From positions 1-64,000 of the forward strand of contig CAMIYM010000001.1 in the NCBI GenBank assembly GCA_946403085.1: a stretch of DNA of 64,000 bases, written 5' to 3'. The notes below the pieces were generated by a model that was not told where the DNA came from, searched no databases, and worked only from the letters and a program-made list of their open reading frames with translations. The stretch comes from an uncultured Clostridia bacterium. Its GTDB lineage: Bacteria > Bacillota > Clostridia > Saccharofermentanales > Saccharofermentanaceae. The stretch's first letter is position 1, and every line of letters starts with the position of its first letter. Below are positions 37,001-44,459 of the stretch, one piece after another. A program made the position numbers and the translations under genes.

Positions 37001-37894
37001 ATCGAGAACTGCTGTTTTACAGGCAGGATGCATGATGCTGCCATCAATATCGGAGAGGACTGTGAAGTCGTACTCTCGCTGACAGGTGAGAATTCCCTCT
37101 CCGGAGGCGGTATCAAGGTCGCATCTTCTTCAAGCCTTACTCTTGAAGGTGTCGGCAACCTCTCGATCAGTACTACGGGAGTAGAGACATTCGGTATCGG
37201 AAACGATATGGATTCCTATCACGGAGATATTGTTTTCGATCAGGACGGACTTATCGAGATCTCCGTCAACGCCAATAAGAGTGTCGCGATAGGAAGCGGA
37301 CTGGGCGGACACATTACTGTCAGAAGGGGTATGTATAAGCTCAATCTTATGGGCCAGCACTCTGTCGGTGTAGGTTCCATAACAGGTGATATCGAGCCGC
37401 TCATAAGCAACTGTTACCTAGCGATAAAGAGCGTGGCTCAGTCTTCTGTTGCTATCGGATCTGTCATTGGAAGATGCGACATGATGCTCGAGCATTCTTC
37501 CATCAATATGGATTTCGAAGGCACTGATGTCGTAATGATCGGTTCCAAGCACAGCGAAAAGCTTCAGGTCAGCATATACAGCGCCACCATTACAGCGAAG
37601 TGCAAAGCGCATGATGTCACGGTCTTCGGATCAGGCACGGCTGCACCTACGACACTTACTATCGATTACATAACTCTGAGAGTGGATATAAGCGGCAAGC
37701 AGGCCGGAATCTACAGAGGCATGGACAAGAGAGTAAAGATAAGAGTATCCAACTCCGATGTAAGCGGACGTATCTTTACAAGTCTTGAAGTACCTCAGCA
37801 TGCATCCGAAATGGATTTCAAGGTCACTGAATCCCTGACGAAGCTCGAGATCAACGGCCGCATGATGGAAGATAATACGAAAAAGCTCTCTTAA
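34049..37894 (+). CDS. LacI-type sensor / degenerate GGDEF / EAL phosphodiesterase with C-terminal beta-repeat domain
   Basis: 1281 residues, soluble. Residues 1-290 resemble the sugar-binding half of LacI regulators (CANDCMAIGLAKALEEGGIKVPEDVAVAGYD) without the DNA-binding helices. A linker region follows to about 480. A GGDEF domain begins at DPLTGIYNYNGF, but its active site reads GNGEM (568-572), so it is probably inactive. The EAL domain has E695 in YEALMR, INSIPG, EFTEQ, DDYGTGYS, KIDR, EGIET and QGYY, so phosphodiesterase activity on c-di-GMP is likely. The last about 330 residues are beta-rich, with recurring IGSG-, VAIGS- and VGSITG-like turns as in beta-helical carbohydrate-binding proteins. 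Sugar or nucleotide sensing is inferred. AGAGGT precedes the ATG. Confidence 0.85.
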   Translation: MANRKRIALLVAQADEYYQAQFIEGFIGKAFEHDADVLVFGSYLKYQNNLGREVGETSIFTLLPYEEFDAVAVMADTLQSPGLSDSLEEIIHERCKCPVVFIDKESKYFPSIFPNHYDAVKKLINHLIEDHGYTDIAYLTGKAWHHYSKQRLQAFMDAMSEHNLSVGRDRVFYGDFWYTSGESLGDRLIKKGGNLPQAIACANDCMAIGLAKALEEGGIKVPEDVAVAGYDSTEEGRYSPKPVTSVKIPAKSMGAHALEMLFDEMEGRKTGEFTDCGEFFCGRTCGCDENKVQYETKLRKQWDTDTSHNSVFSSFNHLDEDLVIQNDFGGLMKTTFSYVFQIRDFESFSICLNDKWQQKAKGMAGAIDDARLSAERLTDTDRFFSRKMMHVIACRPEGLNCDRVSDDVFFDRKSLIPRLDAERIKPEAFFFTSLHFEELTFGYAVLSFTDPKSYKRSYRLWLHSIMRGLENYRRYDELMSINKRLEASLVRDPLTGIYNYNGFLRQTEDIVAMNPLKEKEKIGVLAIDIKNLARINNDNGRAAGDNAIISVGNFLEEVFTNGRIYCMGNGEMVGLEVVDNDADALEVMEERVKALYKKIDEYNASLGESARKLEVYYGTAEGTPRSRNDYESIVSVALSRKNGQKLNLQKLNADGYDDTQIEEAKVVNEILDKNKINYHFQPIVDAHTGEIYAYEALMRCDTVPYIQPLLVIKYAGIFNRLYDIEYATFHNVLGYVNENADKFNPDSKIFINSIPGQSLKKDDIKNISDMAKSLSGRLVVEFTEQSEIDDKELAEMKKEYQSFGFETAVDDYGTGYSNVSNLLRYMPNYVKIDRALLANIQDSPQKQHFVKDIVEFSHDNNILALAEGIETAEELESVINLGVDLIQGYYTARPSENIIKEINSEIRDEIVRYSIGRSKNRTRRDYVAGREARISLPILIKDGYTTIHVTAGHVTYRDLHILGVPGDDAVINLEIENGYKGKIVIENCCFTGRMHDAAINIGEDCEVVLSLTGENSLSGGGIKVASSSSLTLEGVGNLSISTTGVETFGIGNDMDSYHGDIVFDQDGLIEISVNANKSVAIGSGLGGHITVRRGMYKLNLMGQHSVGVGSITGDIEPLISNCYLAIKSVAQSSVAIGSVIGRCDMMLEHSSINMDFEGTDVVMIGSKHSEKLQVSIYSATITAKCKAHDVTVFGSGTAAPTTLTIDYITLRVDISGKQAGIYRGMDKRVKIRVSNSDVSGRIFTSLEVPQHASEMDFKVTESLTKLEINGRMMEDNTKKLS

Positions 37895-38652
37895 ATATCC
37901 AGGTAGATAGGACAGTGATCTGAACCCATGATGTCTGTCATCATGTTGGATTCTTTAACGCGTGAATTAAGACCGTCTGTCGTGAAGAAATAGTCTATTC
38001 TCCAGCCTACATTACGCTCTCTTGCAGCTGTCTTGTAAGACCACCAGGTGTAGCAATCCTTATCGTCCGGATGGAGCATTCTGAAGGTGTCTGTAAGACC
38101 TCTTTCGATGAATTTGTCCATATATGCTCGTTCTTCCGGAAGGAAGCCTGAGATCTTGGAGTTTGCCTTCGGGTTGGAAAGGTCGATCTCCTTGTGGGCT
38201 GTGTTGACGTCGCCGCAGCAGATGACTTCCTTGCCGCTTGCCTTAAGGGCATCGACCTGGTCTAAGAAGCAGTCGTAGAATCTGAGCTTGAACTTAACGT
38301 AATCGTCGCCTCTTCCGCCATTAGGGAAGTAGATATTAAAAAGCACGAAGTCTCCGAAATCCGCCTTGATGACACGGCCTTCATGGTCGAACTCCTCCAC
38401 GCCGAATCCGAATTCGACGCTCTTGGGCTCTATCTTCGAATAGAGCGCGGTGCCGGAATAACCCTTCCTCTCAGCTGAGTAGAACCAGCTCTTGTAACCG
38501 GGGATATCGGTGATCTCAGGTCCTAACTGATCCTGCATCGCCTTGATCTCCTGGATGCCTATTATGTCGGCACCGATCTTTTCGAGACTTTCTGCAAATC
38601 CCTTAGTTGCAACTGCTCTTATTCCGTTGACGTTCCAGCTTGCTATTCTCAT
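37891..38652 (-). CDS. xth: Exodeoxyribonuclease III (AP endonuclease)
   Basis: 253 residues, usual length. MRIASWNVNGIRA opens the exonuclease-endonuclease-phosphatase fold. Metal and catalytic residues lie in IIGIQEIKA, YSGTALYSK, GDVNTAHKEIDL, the WRIDYFF block and GSDHCPIYLDI. It cuts at abasic sites and trims 3' blocked ends in base-excision repair. The start is the ATG after GGAG at six bases; an upstream TTG is part of that site. The stop shares TTAA with the convergent EAL gene stop. Confidence 0.94.
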   Translation of the reverse strand: MRIASWNVNGIRAVATKGFAESLEKIGADIIGIQEIKAMQDQLGPEITDIPGYKSWFYSAERKGYSGTALYSKIEPKSVEFGFGVEEFDHEGRVIKADFGDFVLFNIYFPNGGRGDDYVKFKLRFYDCFLDQVDALKASGKEVICCGDVNTAHKEIDLSNPKANSKISGFLPEERAYMDKFIERGLTDTFRMLHPDDKDCYTWWSYKTAARERNVGWRIDYFFTTDGLNSRVKESNMMTDIMGSDHCPIYLDI

Positions 38653-38720
38653 AAAAAACTCCAAGTAATATAATTGTATGGGTAGATTCTACTATTATTT
38701 GGCTTTGGAAGGAAAGGGAT

Positions 38721-39563
38721 ATGAGGATATTGGTTGCCATGCTCGGAGGAACGATCTCGTCGTCGGATGTTTCCGGAACGATCACTCTCGGAGCTACGAC
38801 TTTTGTAAAGAACTTCCTGCTCGAATACCTGTCAGAGAATGAATATGTCTTCCCGGAATTCAGGACATATTCCTCTGAGGATGCCACTCCTGAGGATTAC
38901 CGCGAGGCGCTGAAGAGGATCATTGATGAAGCAACGTCTTCAAAGTACGATGGGATCCTCATTACGCACGGAACAGATACGTGTGCTTATTTCGCGCAGC
39001 TCGCATACAGGGTCTTATCCTATCTTGAGATACCTTTTGTCATCACAGGCTCCATGAAGGCTCCTGACAAGGATCCGGAAGAGGCTGCATATAATCTGAT
39101 ATTTGCCGTGAACTGTCTCGAAAAGAAGAACAGCGGAGTAGCTTTCAGGAACAGTGATAAGATCCCGACACTTTATAACGCTTACCAGATAGTATCGCCT
39201 GACATCAACGGCATCTATAAGGAAGAGAAGGGATGCATTCCGCCTGAGGTAAAGGAGCAAAGTGAGTTCTTCGCCAAAGAGAAGCTCCCGAAGATACTGA
39301 TGATACCTGCTGCTCCCGGATTGATGATCCCTTCAGAAGGCTTTGAAAGGGTCCTTATCTGCTGCAATCACTCAGGTACTGCGACGACGTCTCTGGAACC
39401 TTTCGTAAAGATATGGAGTGCCAGGGGAATCCAGTGCTTTATGGCGCCTATCCCTGCCAACTCAGGCGTATATGAGAGCAGAAAACGCTTAAGGGATGCA
39501 GGTGCCATCGAACTGCCGGGAATGCCTCTCGAAGGGGCATGGGCGGAGGTGCTGCTCAGATGA
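38721..39563 (+). CDS. L-asparaginase family protein
   Basis: 280 residues, somewhat shorter than type I asparaginases (about 330). LGGTISSS near the N-terminus holds the nucleophilic Thr, and THGTDTCAYF the second Thr-Asp pair, with VITGSMKAPDK and NHSGTA further on. It would hydrolyse asparagine to aspartate and ammonia in the cytosol. Glutaminyl amidase side activity, or the GatD subunit of archaeal amidotransferases, is less likely. GGAAGGAAAGGG is a strong ribosome site. Its stop overlaps the next gene by ATGA, tying it to the ACP/KS cassette. Confidence 0.85.
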   Translation: MRILVAMLGGTISSSDVSGTITLGATTFVKNFLLEYLSENEYVFPEFRTYSSEDATPEDYREALKRIIDEATSSKYDGILITHGTDTCAYFAQLAYRVLSYLEIPFVITGSMKAPDKDPEEAAYNLIFAVNCLEKKNSGVAFRNSDKIPTLYNAYQIVSPDINGIYKEEKGCIPPEVKEQSEFFAKEKLPKILMIPAAPGLMIPSEGFERVLICCNHSGTATTSLEPFVKIWSARGIQCFMAPIPANSGVYESRKRLRDAGAIELPGMPLEGAWAEVLLR

Positions 39564-40192
39564 GCCTGCCGCCAAAGATAATCGATAAGAACGGCATGGA
39601 GTCTTTCGGAGGAAGCCAGATGTGGCTGCCTGACAAGATGCTCCTTAACAGCGGATGCGGCATCATTGCAGGTCTTGATGCCATAATGCGCCTTAAGGGC
39701 GAAGACAGGATGCCGCGCGATGAGTATTTCGAGAGATTTTTCGATGCCAAGGACTATATAAGACCCATCACGATAGGAAAGAACAGGGAGGAGAGGAAGC
39801 TTTTCGGAAGAGAATTCCTGGGAAGCTTCGGCGTCAGCGCGCACAGGTTCAAAAAGGGCGTGAAAAAGCTGGGACTCAAGGAAGGCCTTAAAGTCAGGGT
39901 CAAGCCGTTCCTCTTCAAATGGCAGGAAAAGCTTCCGGGTTTCCTTAAAGGCGGAGATCCTGTCGTAATGCTGTTCATATCGCCTTTCAAGAAGATCGCC
40001 GTCGAGAACCCGCGCGGGTTCAAGTCTATGTGCGATTACCACTGGGTCACGGTAACGGAGATAGACGGGGATGACCTCTATGTGTCATCCTGGGGCGAAA
40101 GATGCAGGATGTCGGTAAAAGAACTTAAAAGTTTTGGTGTCATTTTGCGCTTTTATTCCGTTTCGTTGGAAAATCAGAGCAACATAGTGTAA
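39560..40192 (+). CDS. Cysteine-peptidase-fold (C39/BtrH-like) protein, possible acyltransferase
   Basis: 210 residues, no signal peptide. MLLNSGCGIIAGLDAI gives a conserved-looking Cys at the start of a helix; YHWVTVTEIDGDDLYVSSWGE gives a His followed by a Trp-Gly strand. This Cys...His order is that of papain-fold C39-like peptidases and of BtrH-type proteins that move acyl groups from a carrier protein. I cannot assign the family firmly. GGAGGTG stands 10 bases before the ATG. The ACP gene follows after 43 bases, which favours a thioesterase or acyltransferase role over proteolysis; that is inference. Confidence 0.6.
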   Translation: MSLPPKIIDKNGMESFGGSQMWLPDKMLLNSGCGIIAGLDAIMRLKGEDRMPRDEYFERFFDAKDYIRPITIGKNREERKLFGREFLGSFGVSAHRFKKGVKKLGLKEGLKVRVKPFLFKWQEKLPGFLKGGDPVVMLFISPFKKIAVENPRGFKSMCDYHWVTVTEIDGDDLYVSSWGERCRMSVKELKSFGVILRFYSVSLENQSNIV

Positions 40193-40235
40193 TTTATTGT
40201 CGGAACTTAATTATTATTTAGGAGGAACCAGGGAA

Positions 40236-40487
40236 ATGAATAAAGAGATTGCCGATAAGATCAAGGGAATGCTTGTGGAAAGACTCAGAATTCCGGAAGA
40301 GGACCTGGAGTACGATTCAGAGCTTTTCGGTGAGGATATCGGACTTGATTCTATTGATTCCATCGAGATTATCGTAGGCATCGAGAATCTTTTCGGAGTA
40401 GATATCTCCGGAGCAGGTGCCACAAGAGAAGATTTCCGCTCCATCGAGACACTTACTGCATTTGTAGAAGCACATAAAGAGGACTGA
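40236..40487 (+). CDS. Acyl carrier protein
   Basis: 83 residues. GLDSIDSIEIIVGIENLFGVDIS contains the phosphopantetheine-bearing Ser39 in DSID, where housekeeping ACPs usually have DSLD. The fold is the acidic four-helix type. It would carry acyl or ketide intermediates for the KS-CLF protein, which starts two bases after its stop. It is not embedded between fabH and fabK, unlike the acpP of streptococcal fab clusters, so it may be dedicated to this cassette. AGGAGGAACC precedes the ATG. Confidence 0.92.
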   Translation: MNKEIADKIKGMLVERLRIPEEDLEYDSELFGEDIGLDSIDSIEIIVGIENLFGVDISGAGATREDFRSIETLTAFVEAHKED

Positions 40488-40489
40488 CA

Positions 40490-42754
40490 ATGCCGATGAA
40501 CGAGAAGCGTTGCGTAATCACGGGCTTAGGCCTCGTATGCGCAATCGGAAATGATACTGACGAATGCTTTGAGTCAGCGATTAACGGCAGAACAGGCATA
40601 GCAGACGTCAAGAGCTTCGATACTTCGAACTGCTATTCCCATAAGGGCGCAGAAGTAAGCAAGACAAATGAGGAGCTTGCAAAAGGCAGATACGACAGAA
40701 CTACAGCTTTGGGTATCAAGGCTGCAGGCGAAGCCTTAAGTGATGCAGGCATCGATCCTGAATCAGGCGAGGCATCAGAGATCGGCGTACTCCTCGGCAG
40801 CTGCATAGCAGGTGCTGCCTGTGTCGAGAAGTATTACAACGCAAAAGTTAACGGCGGGAAGGGCGACATCGATGACTTGAAGTCGATGCCGGCTTCTGTC
40901 ATTGCCGGAAATGTTGCCGACTACTACAAGGCAGGCGGCATAACTGCAAACATAGTAAATGCGTGTGCGGCAGGAACATTAAGTGTCGCCATGGCAATAG
41001 ACCTTATCAGAGGCGGCAAGGGCGAGATCTTCCTTGCAGGCGGATGCGATTCATTCTCATCACTTGCATATGCGGGATTCCATGCATTGAGAGCTCTGGC
41101 TCCTTCTGACTGCTCGCCTTTCAACCACAGTGACGGAATTACACTTGGCGAGGGCGCAGGCATACTTGTAGTCGAATCTTACGAGCACGCTGTTAAGCGC
41201 GGCGCGAAAATATACTGCGACGTATTAGGTTCAGGCGTAAGCTCTGACGCATATCACATCACGGCACCAAGGCCCGACGGCGAAGGCCAGATGAGCGTCA
41301 TAACCCGTGCCGTTAAGAATTCAGGACTTAAGTTCACCGATATCGATTATGTAAATGCACATGGTACCGGAACAGCAAAGAATGACGAGTCCGAATTCCT
41401 TTCTTTGAGCACAGTTTTCAAAGACAACAAGGATTTATCCGTAAGCTCCACAAAGTCCATGACAGGACACTGCTTAGGCGCAGCAGGCGCTATCGAGGCA
41501 GTTCTTACGGTCAAGGCACTTAAGGAAGGAAAGCTCCCTCCCACGACAGGTTACAGTGAGGAAGACCTTGGAGTTCTTGCCGAAAAGTCCGGTGACATCA
41601 ACTTCATCGCCAATAAGCCTGTCGAAAAGGAGATCAAATATGCCATGTCGAACTCTTTCGCGTTCGGCGGCAACAACGCGAGCATCGTTTTCGCGAAGGA
41701 TCCGAATCTCCTTAACCTCACATGCCCCAAGCAGGATCTTTATGTAACGGGCGTAGGTATCGTCAGCGGCGAGTATGACGAAGAGAAAAAGAGCTATATC
41801 GCAAAGCTCGATTCTGATACATTCAAGGCATACGGCGTAAAGTCCGCTTTCTTAAGAAAGCTCGACAGATTGTCACAGCTCCAGCTCTTAAGCGGCCTTA
41901 AGGCACTGGAGGATGCAGGCGTTACGGTAACACCCGAGAACGAGAGCATTATCGGTATCTGCATCGGAACCAATGACGGCCCTATGACCGAGATCGCCAA
42001 TTTCCAGAAGAACATCATCAGGGACGGTATCGACAAGGGCAGTGCATTTGCATTCCCGAACACCGTTTATAACGCTGCCGGCGGATATCTCAGCATTGCT
42101 ACAGGCATCAAGGGTTACAACGTCACGATCGCAAACGGTTTCCAGTCCGGTCTCCAGAGCGTTTGCGCCGCATCAGGCGCGATCATGTTCGGTTATGAGA
42201 GCATCATGCTCGCATCAGGAACCGACGAGTGCACGGATATCGACGAGGAGATCTATTCTGATCTCGGCTTCTCCGGTGAAGGCGGCATGACTTTGGGTGA
42301 GGGTTCCGTAACATGCGTTATCGAGAAGGATTCCTCCGCTTCCGGAAGAGGTGCGAAGCGTTATGCAAAGATCGCCGGATTCTCTTCTGCAAGAGATACA
42401 ACAGGTGACAGAAATAACAACTGGAGATTGTCAGAAGAAGCACTTACCAAGGCGATCTCTAATGTTCTTAAGGAAGGATCTATCGAAGCATCTGATGTAA
42501 AGTGCATCTATGGTTTCGGCAATGGCGTTTCCGAACTCGATAATTTCGAGATGGATGTCTATAAAAAGATCTTCGGTGACAATATCGAAGTAAAACTTGT
42601 AAAGAAGGACTTCGGCGAAGCAAGGGCTGCATCTTCTTCACTGCAGTTTGCAATGCTCGCAAAGGATATTTTCGAAGGCAAGTGCGAGAACGGCATTGCC
42701 GTCTCATACGGTACCAGCTCGCTTTATTCAGCGGTATTGCTGACCAAAGCATAA
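40490..42754 (+). CDS. Fused ketosynthase - chain-length-factor-like protein
   Basis: 754 residues made of two thiolase-fold halves. The first (about 1-410) is a complete KAS II-type ketosynthase with C159 in NACAAGT, H291 in AHGTGT and H327 in TGHCLGAAG. The second (about 415-754) has the same fold but no triad: the nucleophile position is F551 in NGFQSGLQS, the AHGTGT block reads GFGNGV, and the GHxxGA block reads KDFGEARAAS. This pattern is that of a chain-length factor (KS-beta) in type II polyketide synthases, here fused to its KS-alpha. It probably condenses malonyl units on the adjacent ACP. The product is unknown. Ribosome site is the end of the ACP gene. Confidence 0.87.
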   Translation: MPMNEKRCVITGLGLVCAIGNDTDECFESAINGRTGIADVKSFDTSNCYSHKGAEVSKTNEELAKGRYDRTTALGIKAAGEALSDAGIDPESGEASEIGVLLGSCIAGAACVEKYYNAKVNGGKGDIDDLKSMPASVIAGNVADYYKAGGITANIVNACAAGTLSVAMAIDLIRGGKGEIFLAGGCDSFSSLAYAGFHALRALAPSDCSPFNHSDGITLGEGAGILVVESYEHAVKRGAKIYCDVLGSGVSSDAYHITAPRPDGEGQMSVITRAVKNSGLKFTDIDYVNAHGTGTAKNDESEFLSLSTVFKDNKDLSVSSTKSMTGHCLGAAGAIEAVLTVKALKEGKLPPTTGYSEEDLGVLAEKSGDINFIANKPVEKEIKYAMSNSFAFGGNNASIVFAKDPNLLNLTCPKQDLYVTGVGIVSGEYDEEKKSYIAKLDSDTFKAYGVKSAFLRKLDRLSQLQLLSGLKALEDAGVTVTPENESIIGICIGTNDGPMTEIANFQKNIIRDGIDKGSAFAFPNTVYNAAGGYLSIATGIKGYNVTIANGFQSGLQSVCAASGAIMFGYESIMLASGTDECTDIDEEIYSDLGFSGEGGMTLGEGSVTCVIEKDSSASGRGAKRYAKIAGFSSARDTTGDRNNNWRLSEEALTKAISNVLKEGSIEASDVKCIYGFGNGVSELDNFEMDVYKKIFGDNIEVKLVKKDFGEARAASSSLQFAMLAKDIFEGKCENGIAVSYGTSSLYSAVLLTKA

Positions 42755-42769
42755 GACGGAGGGCTTTTT

Positions 42770-43504
42770 ATGAGCAAGACGGCGGTAGTCACAGGCGGAT
42801 CCAGAGGAATAGGCAAAGCGATCGCATTAAAGCTTGCCAAAGAGGGCTATGACATAGCTCTTAACTATGCTTCCAACGATGAGGCTGCCAAGTCTGCCTG
42901 TGAGGAGATCTCTGCTCTAGGTGTCCGCTGCGAGATATACAAGGCAGACACATCCGACATCGCTCAGGTCAAGGACATGTTCAAGGCTATCAAAAAGAGC
43001 TTCGAGACAATAGATGTTCTTGTAAACAATGCGGGCGTCGTCGATGACGCATACCTTCTCATGATAAGACCCGATTCTTTGCAGAGAAGCCTTGCGATCA
43101 ATATCCAGGGTTATATCAACTGTGCGCAGGCAGCAAGCCTTAAGATGTGTTCGCAGAAGAGCGGTAAGATCATAAACGTCTCTTCTGTAAGTTCAATCCT
43201 TGCTGTTCCCGGCCAGACTGTATACAGTGCCACCAAGGGTGCGGTAAATTCCATGACACAGACCATGGCAAAAGAGCTTGCGCCTTACGGCATTCAGGTT
43301 AACGCGGTAGCACCGGGCTTTATCGGCACCGACATGATCAAGTCCATTCCGGGTGACCTTGCAGAGAAATATCTGGAAGCCGTTCCCATGAAGCGTTTCG
43401 GTTCTGCTGAAGATGTTGCAGACTGTGTCGCAAGCCTTGTTTCCGATGCATTCTCATATATGACAGGTCAGGTTATCGTTCTTGACGGAGGCTTAAGTCT
43501 CTGA
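42770..43504 (+). CDS. 3-oxoacyl-ACP reductase-like SDR (cassette copy)
   Basis: 244 residues of the FabG-type short-chain dehydrogenase family: NADP loop TGGSRGIG (8-15), NNAG, NVSSVSS with catalytic Ser, YSATKGA with Tyr and Lys, and a terminal GQVIVLDGG. It would reduce the beta-keto group of ACP-bound intermediates made by the KS-CLF protein. A second, more standard fabG lies in the fab operon 4 kb downstream, so this copy is probably dedicated to the cassette. GACGGAGGGC precedes the ATG. The stop overlaps the next gene by one base. Confidence 0.9.
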   Translation: MSKTAVVTGGSRGIGKAIALKLAKEGYDIALNYASNDEAAKSACEEISALGVRCEIYKADTSDIAQVKDMFKAIKKSFETIDVLVNNAGVVDDAYLLMIRPDSLQRSLAINIQGYINCAQAASLKMCSQKSGKIINVSSVSSILAVPGQTVYSATKGAVNSMTQTMAKELAPYGIQVNAVAPGFIGTDMIKSIPGDLAEKYLEAVPMKRFGSAEDVADCVASLVSDAFSYMTGQVIVLDGGLSL

Positions 43505-44238
43505 TGAAAGTACTCGTTCTGAACGGAAGTCCCAAGAAGGACAGGAGCAATACCATTCAAGTTACGAATGCTTTCGTATCCGGTTTTCCCGAGGGCACCG
43601 AAGTTAAGAAGATAAACATCTATGAAAAGGACATCAAGCCCTGTATGGGCTGCTTTGCCTGCTGGGCATCTCCTGACGGCACATGCGCCATAAAGGACGA
43701 TATGGCAGAGATCATTGCCGCCATAAAAGAATCAGATGTCATCATCGAGAGCTTCCCTTTATATTTTTACGGCATGCCTTCACAGCTCAAGGCAGTGACT
43801 GACAGGTGCCTCTCTCTTGCTGAACCCTATATGGGTACCAGGTCCGATGACGGTCAGACCTTTAATAAGATGAGAGATCCTTCTATCTTTAATAAGAAAT
43901 TTATCATTATAAGTTCATGCGGCTATGTCGAGCTTGAGCCCGTCTATCCCGCACTCCTTGCCCAGTACGATCTCATCTGCGGCGGCAGGGAAAAGTACAC
44001 GGCCATTTTATGTCCCATGGGCGAAGTCTTCATGACCGGCAAGGCTAAAAGGCAGATCAGGGTCTATCTGGATGACCTCAAGAAGGCCGGAGCCGAGTAT
44101 TGCTCGAACGGATTTAAGTTAAGTTCCGAGACGATCCGCAAACTGCAGATCCCTCTTCTGTCACCTGAGGGCTTTGCGACTCTTACTAATTCCCATATGA
44201 ACGAAGGCGGCTGGGCTGCTTCAAGGTTTGAGAAGTAA
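43504..44238 (+). CDS. NADPH-dependent FMN reductase / flavodoxin-fold oxidoreductase
   Basis: 244 residues. LVLNGSPKKDRSNT forms the FMN phosphate loop of flavodoxin-like reductases, and KPCMGCFACW followed by GTCAIKDD is the Cys motif common in this family in anaerobes. It should be a cytosolic flavoprotein. It shares TGATG with the ketoreductase stop, so it belongs to the ACP/KS-CLF operon and might reduce double bonds or quinone-like products; that use is inferred. The gene is followed by the regulatory region of fabH. Confidence 0.87.
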   Translation: MKVLVLNGSPKKDRSNTIQVTNAFVSGFPEGTEVKKINIYEKDIKPCMGCFACWASPDGTCAIKDDMAEIIAAIKESDVIIESFPLYFYGMPSQLKAVTDRCLSLAEPYMGTRSDDGQTFNKMRDPSIFNKKFIIISSCGYVELEPVYPALLAQYDLICGGREKYTAILCPMGEVFMTGKAKRQIRVYLDDLKKAGAEYCSNGFKLSSETIRKLQIPLLSPEGFATLTNSHMNEGGWAASRFEK

Positions 44239-44342
44239 GCTTTTGCTGAAATTTTGCTAAAACCAGGGTGTTTTTGGCAAGGATTTTTGCAAAACCGCTG
44301 ACGGAACAGATCAGCATGCCTTTTCACGCAAGTTTGCCAATC

Positions 44343-44357
44343 CTTTGACAATCAAAG
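44343..44357. promoter_or_regulatory. FabT-like operator box 1
   Basis: CTTTGACAATCAAAG is a perfect palindrome apart from its central three bases. It closely resembles the FabT (MarR family) box of streptococci, TTTGA-N3-TCAAA. It lies 3 bases upstream of the -35 box of the fabH promoter. Confidence 0.65.
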
Positions 44358-44360
44358 CAC

Positions 44361-44389
44361 TTGACATTACACCCTATCTGTGAAATACT
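44361..44389 (+). promoter_or_regulatory. fabH operon promoter
   Basis: A perfect TTGACA (44361-44366) and AATACT (44384-44389) are 17 bases apart. The promoter sits between the two FabT-like boxes, and box 2 overlaps the end of the -10 element. Confidence 0.7.
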
Positions 44390-44402
44390 TTGACAATCAA
44401 AC
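44388..44402. promoter_or_regulatory. FabT-like operator box 2
   Basis: CTTTGACAATCAAAC repeats the 14-base core of box 1 exactly, 45 bases downstream. It overlaps the -10 box and expected transcription start, a classic repressor position. Confidence 0.65.
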
Positions 44403-44459
44403 TATTTAGCGTGAGGGATTATTCTATCCTCATCCGGGCTAAGCAAAGAGGTTGTATAA

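Noticed and set aside
38721..39563. GatD-type subunit of a tRNA amidotransferase
   Set aside because: A complete bacterial gatCAB is present 16 kb away and no gatE is nearby; a plain asparaginase fits better.
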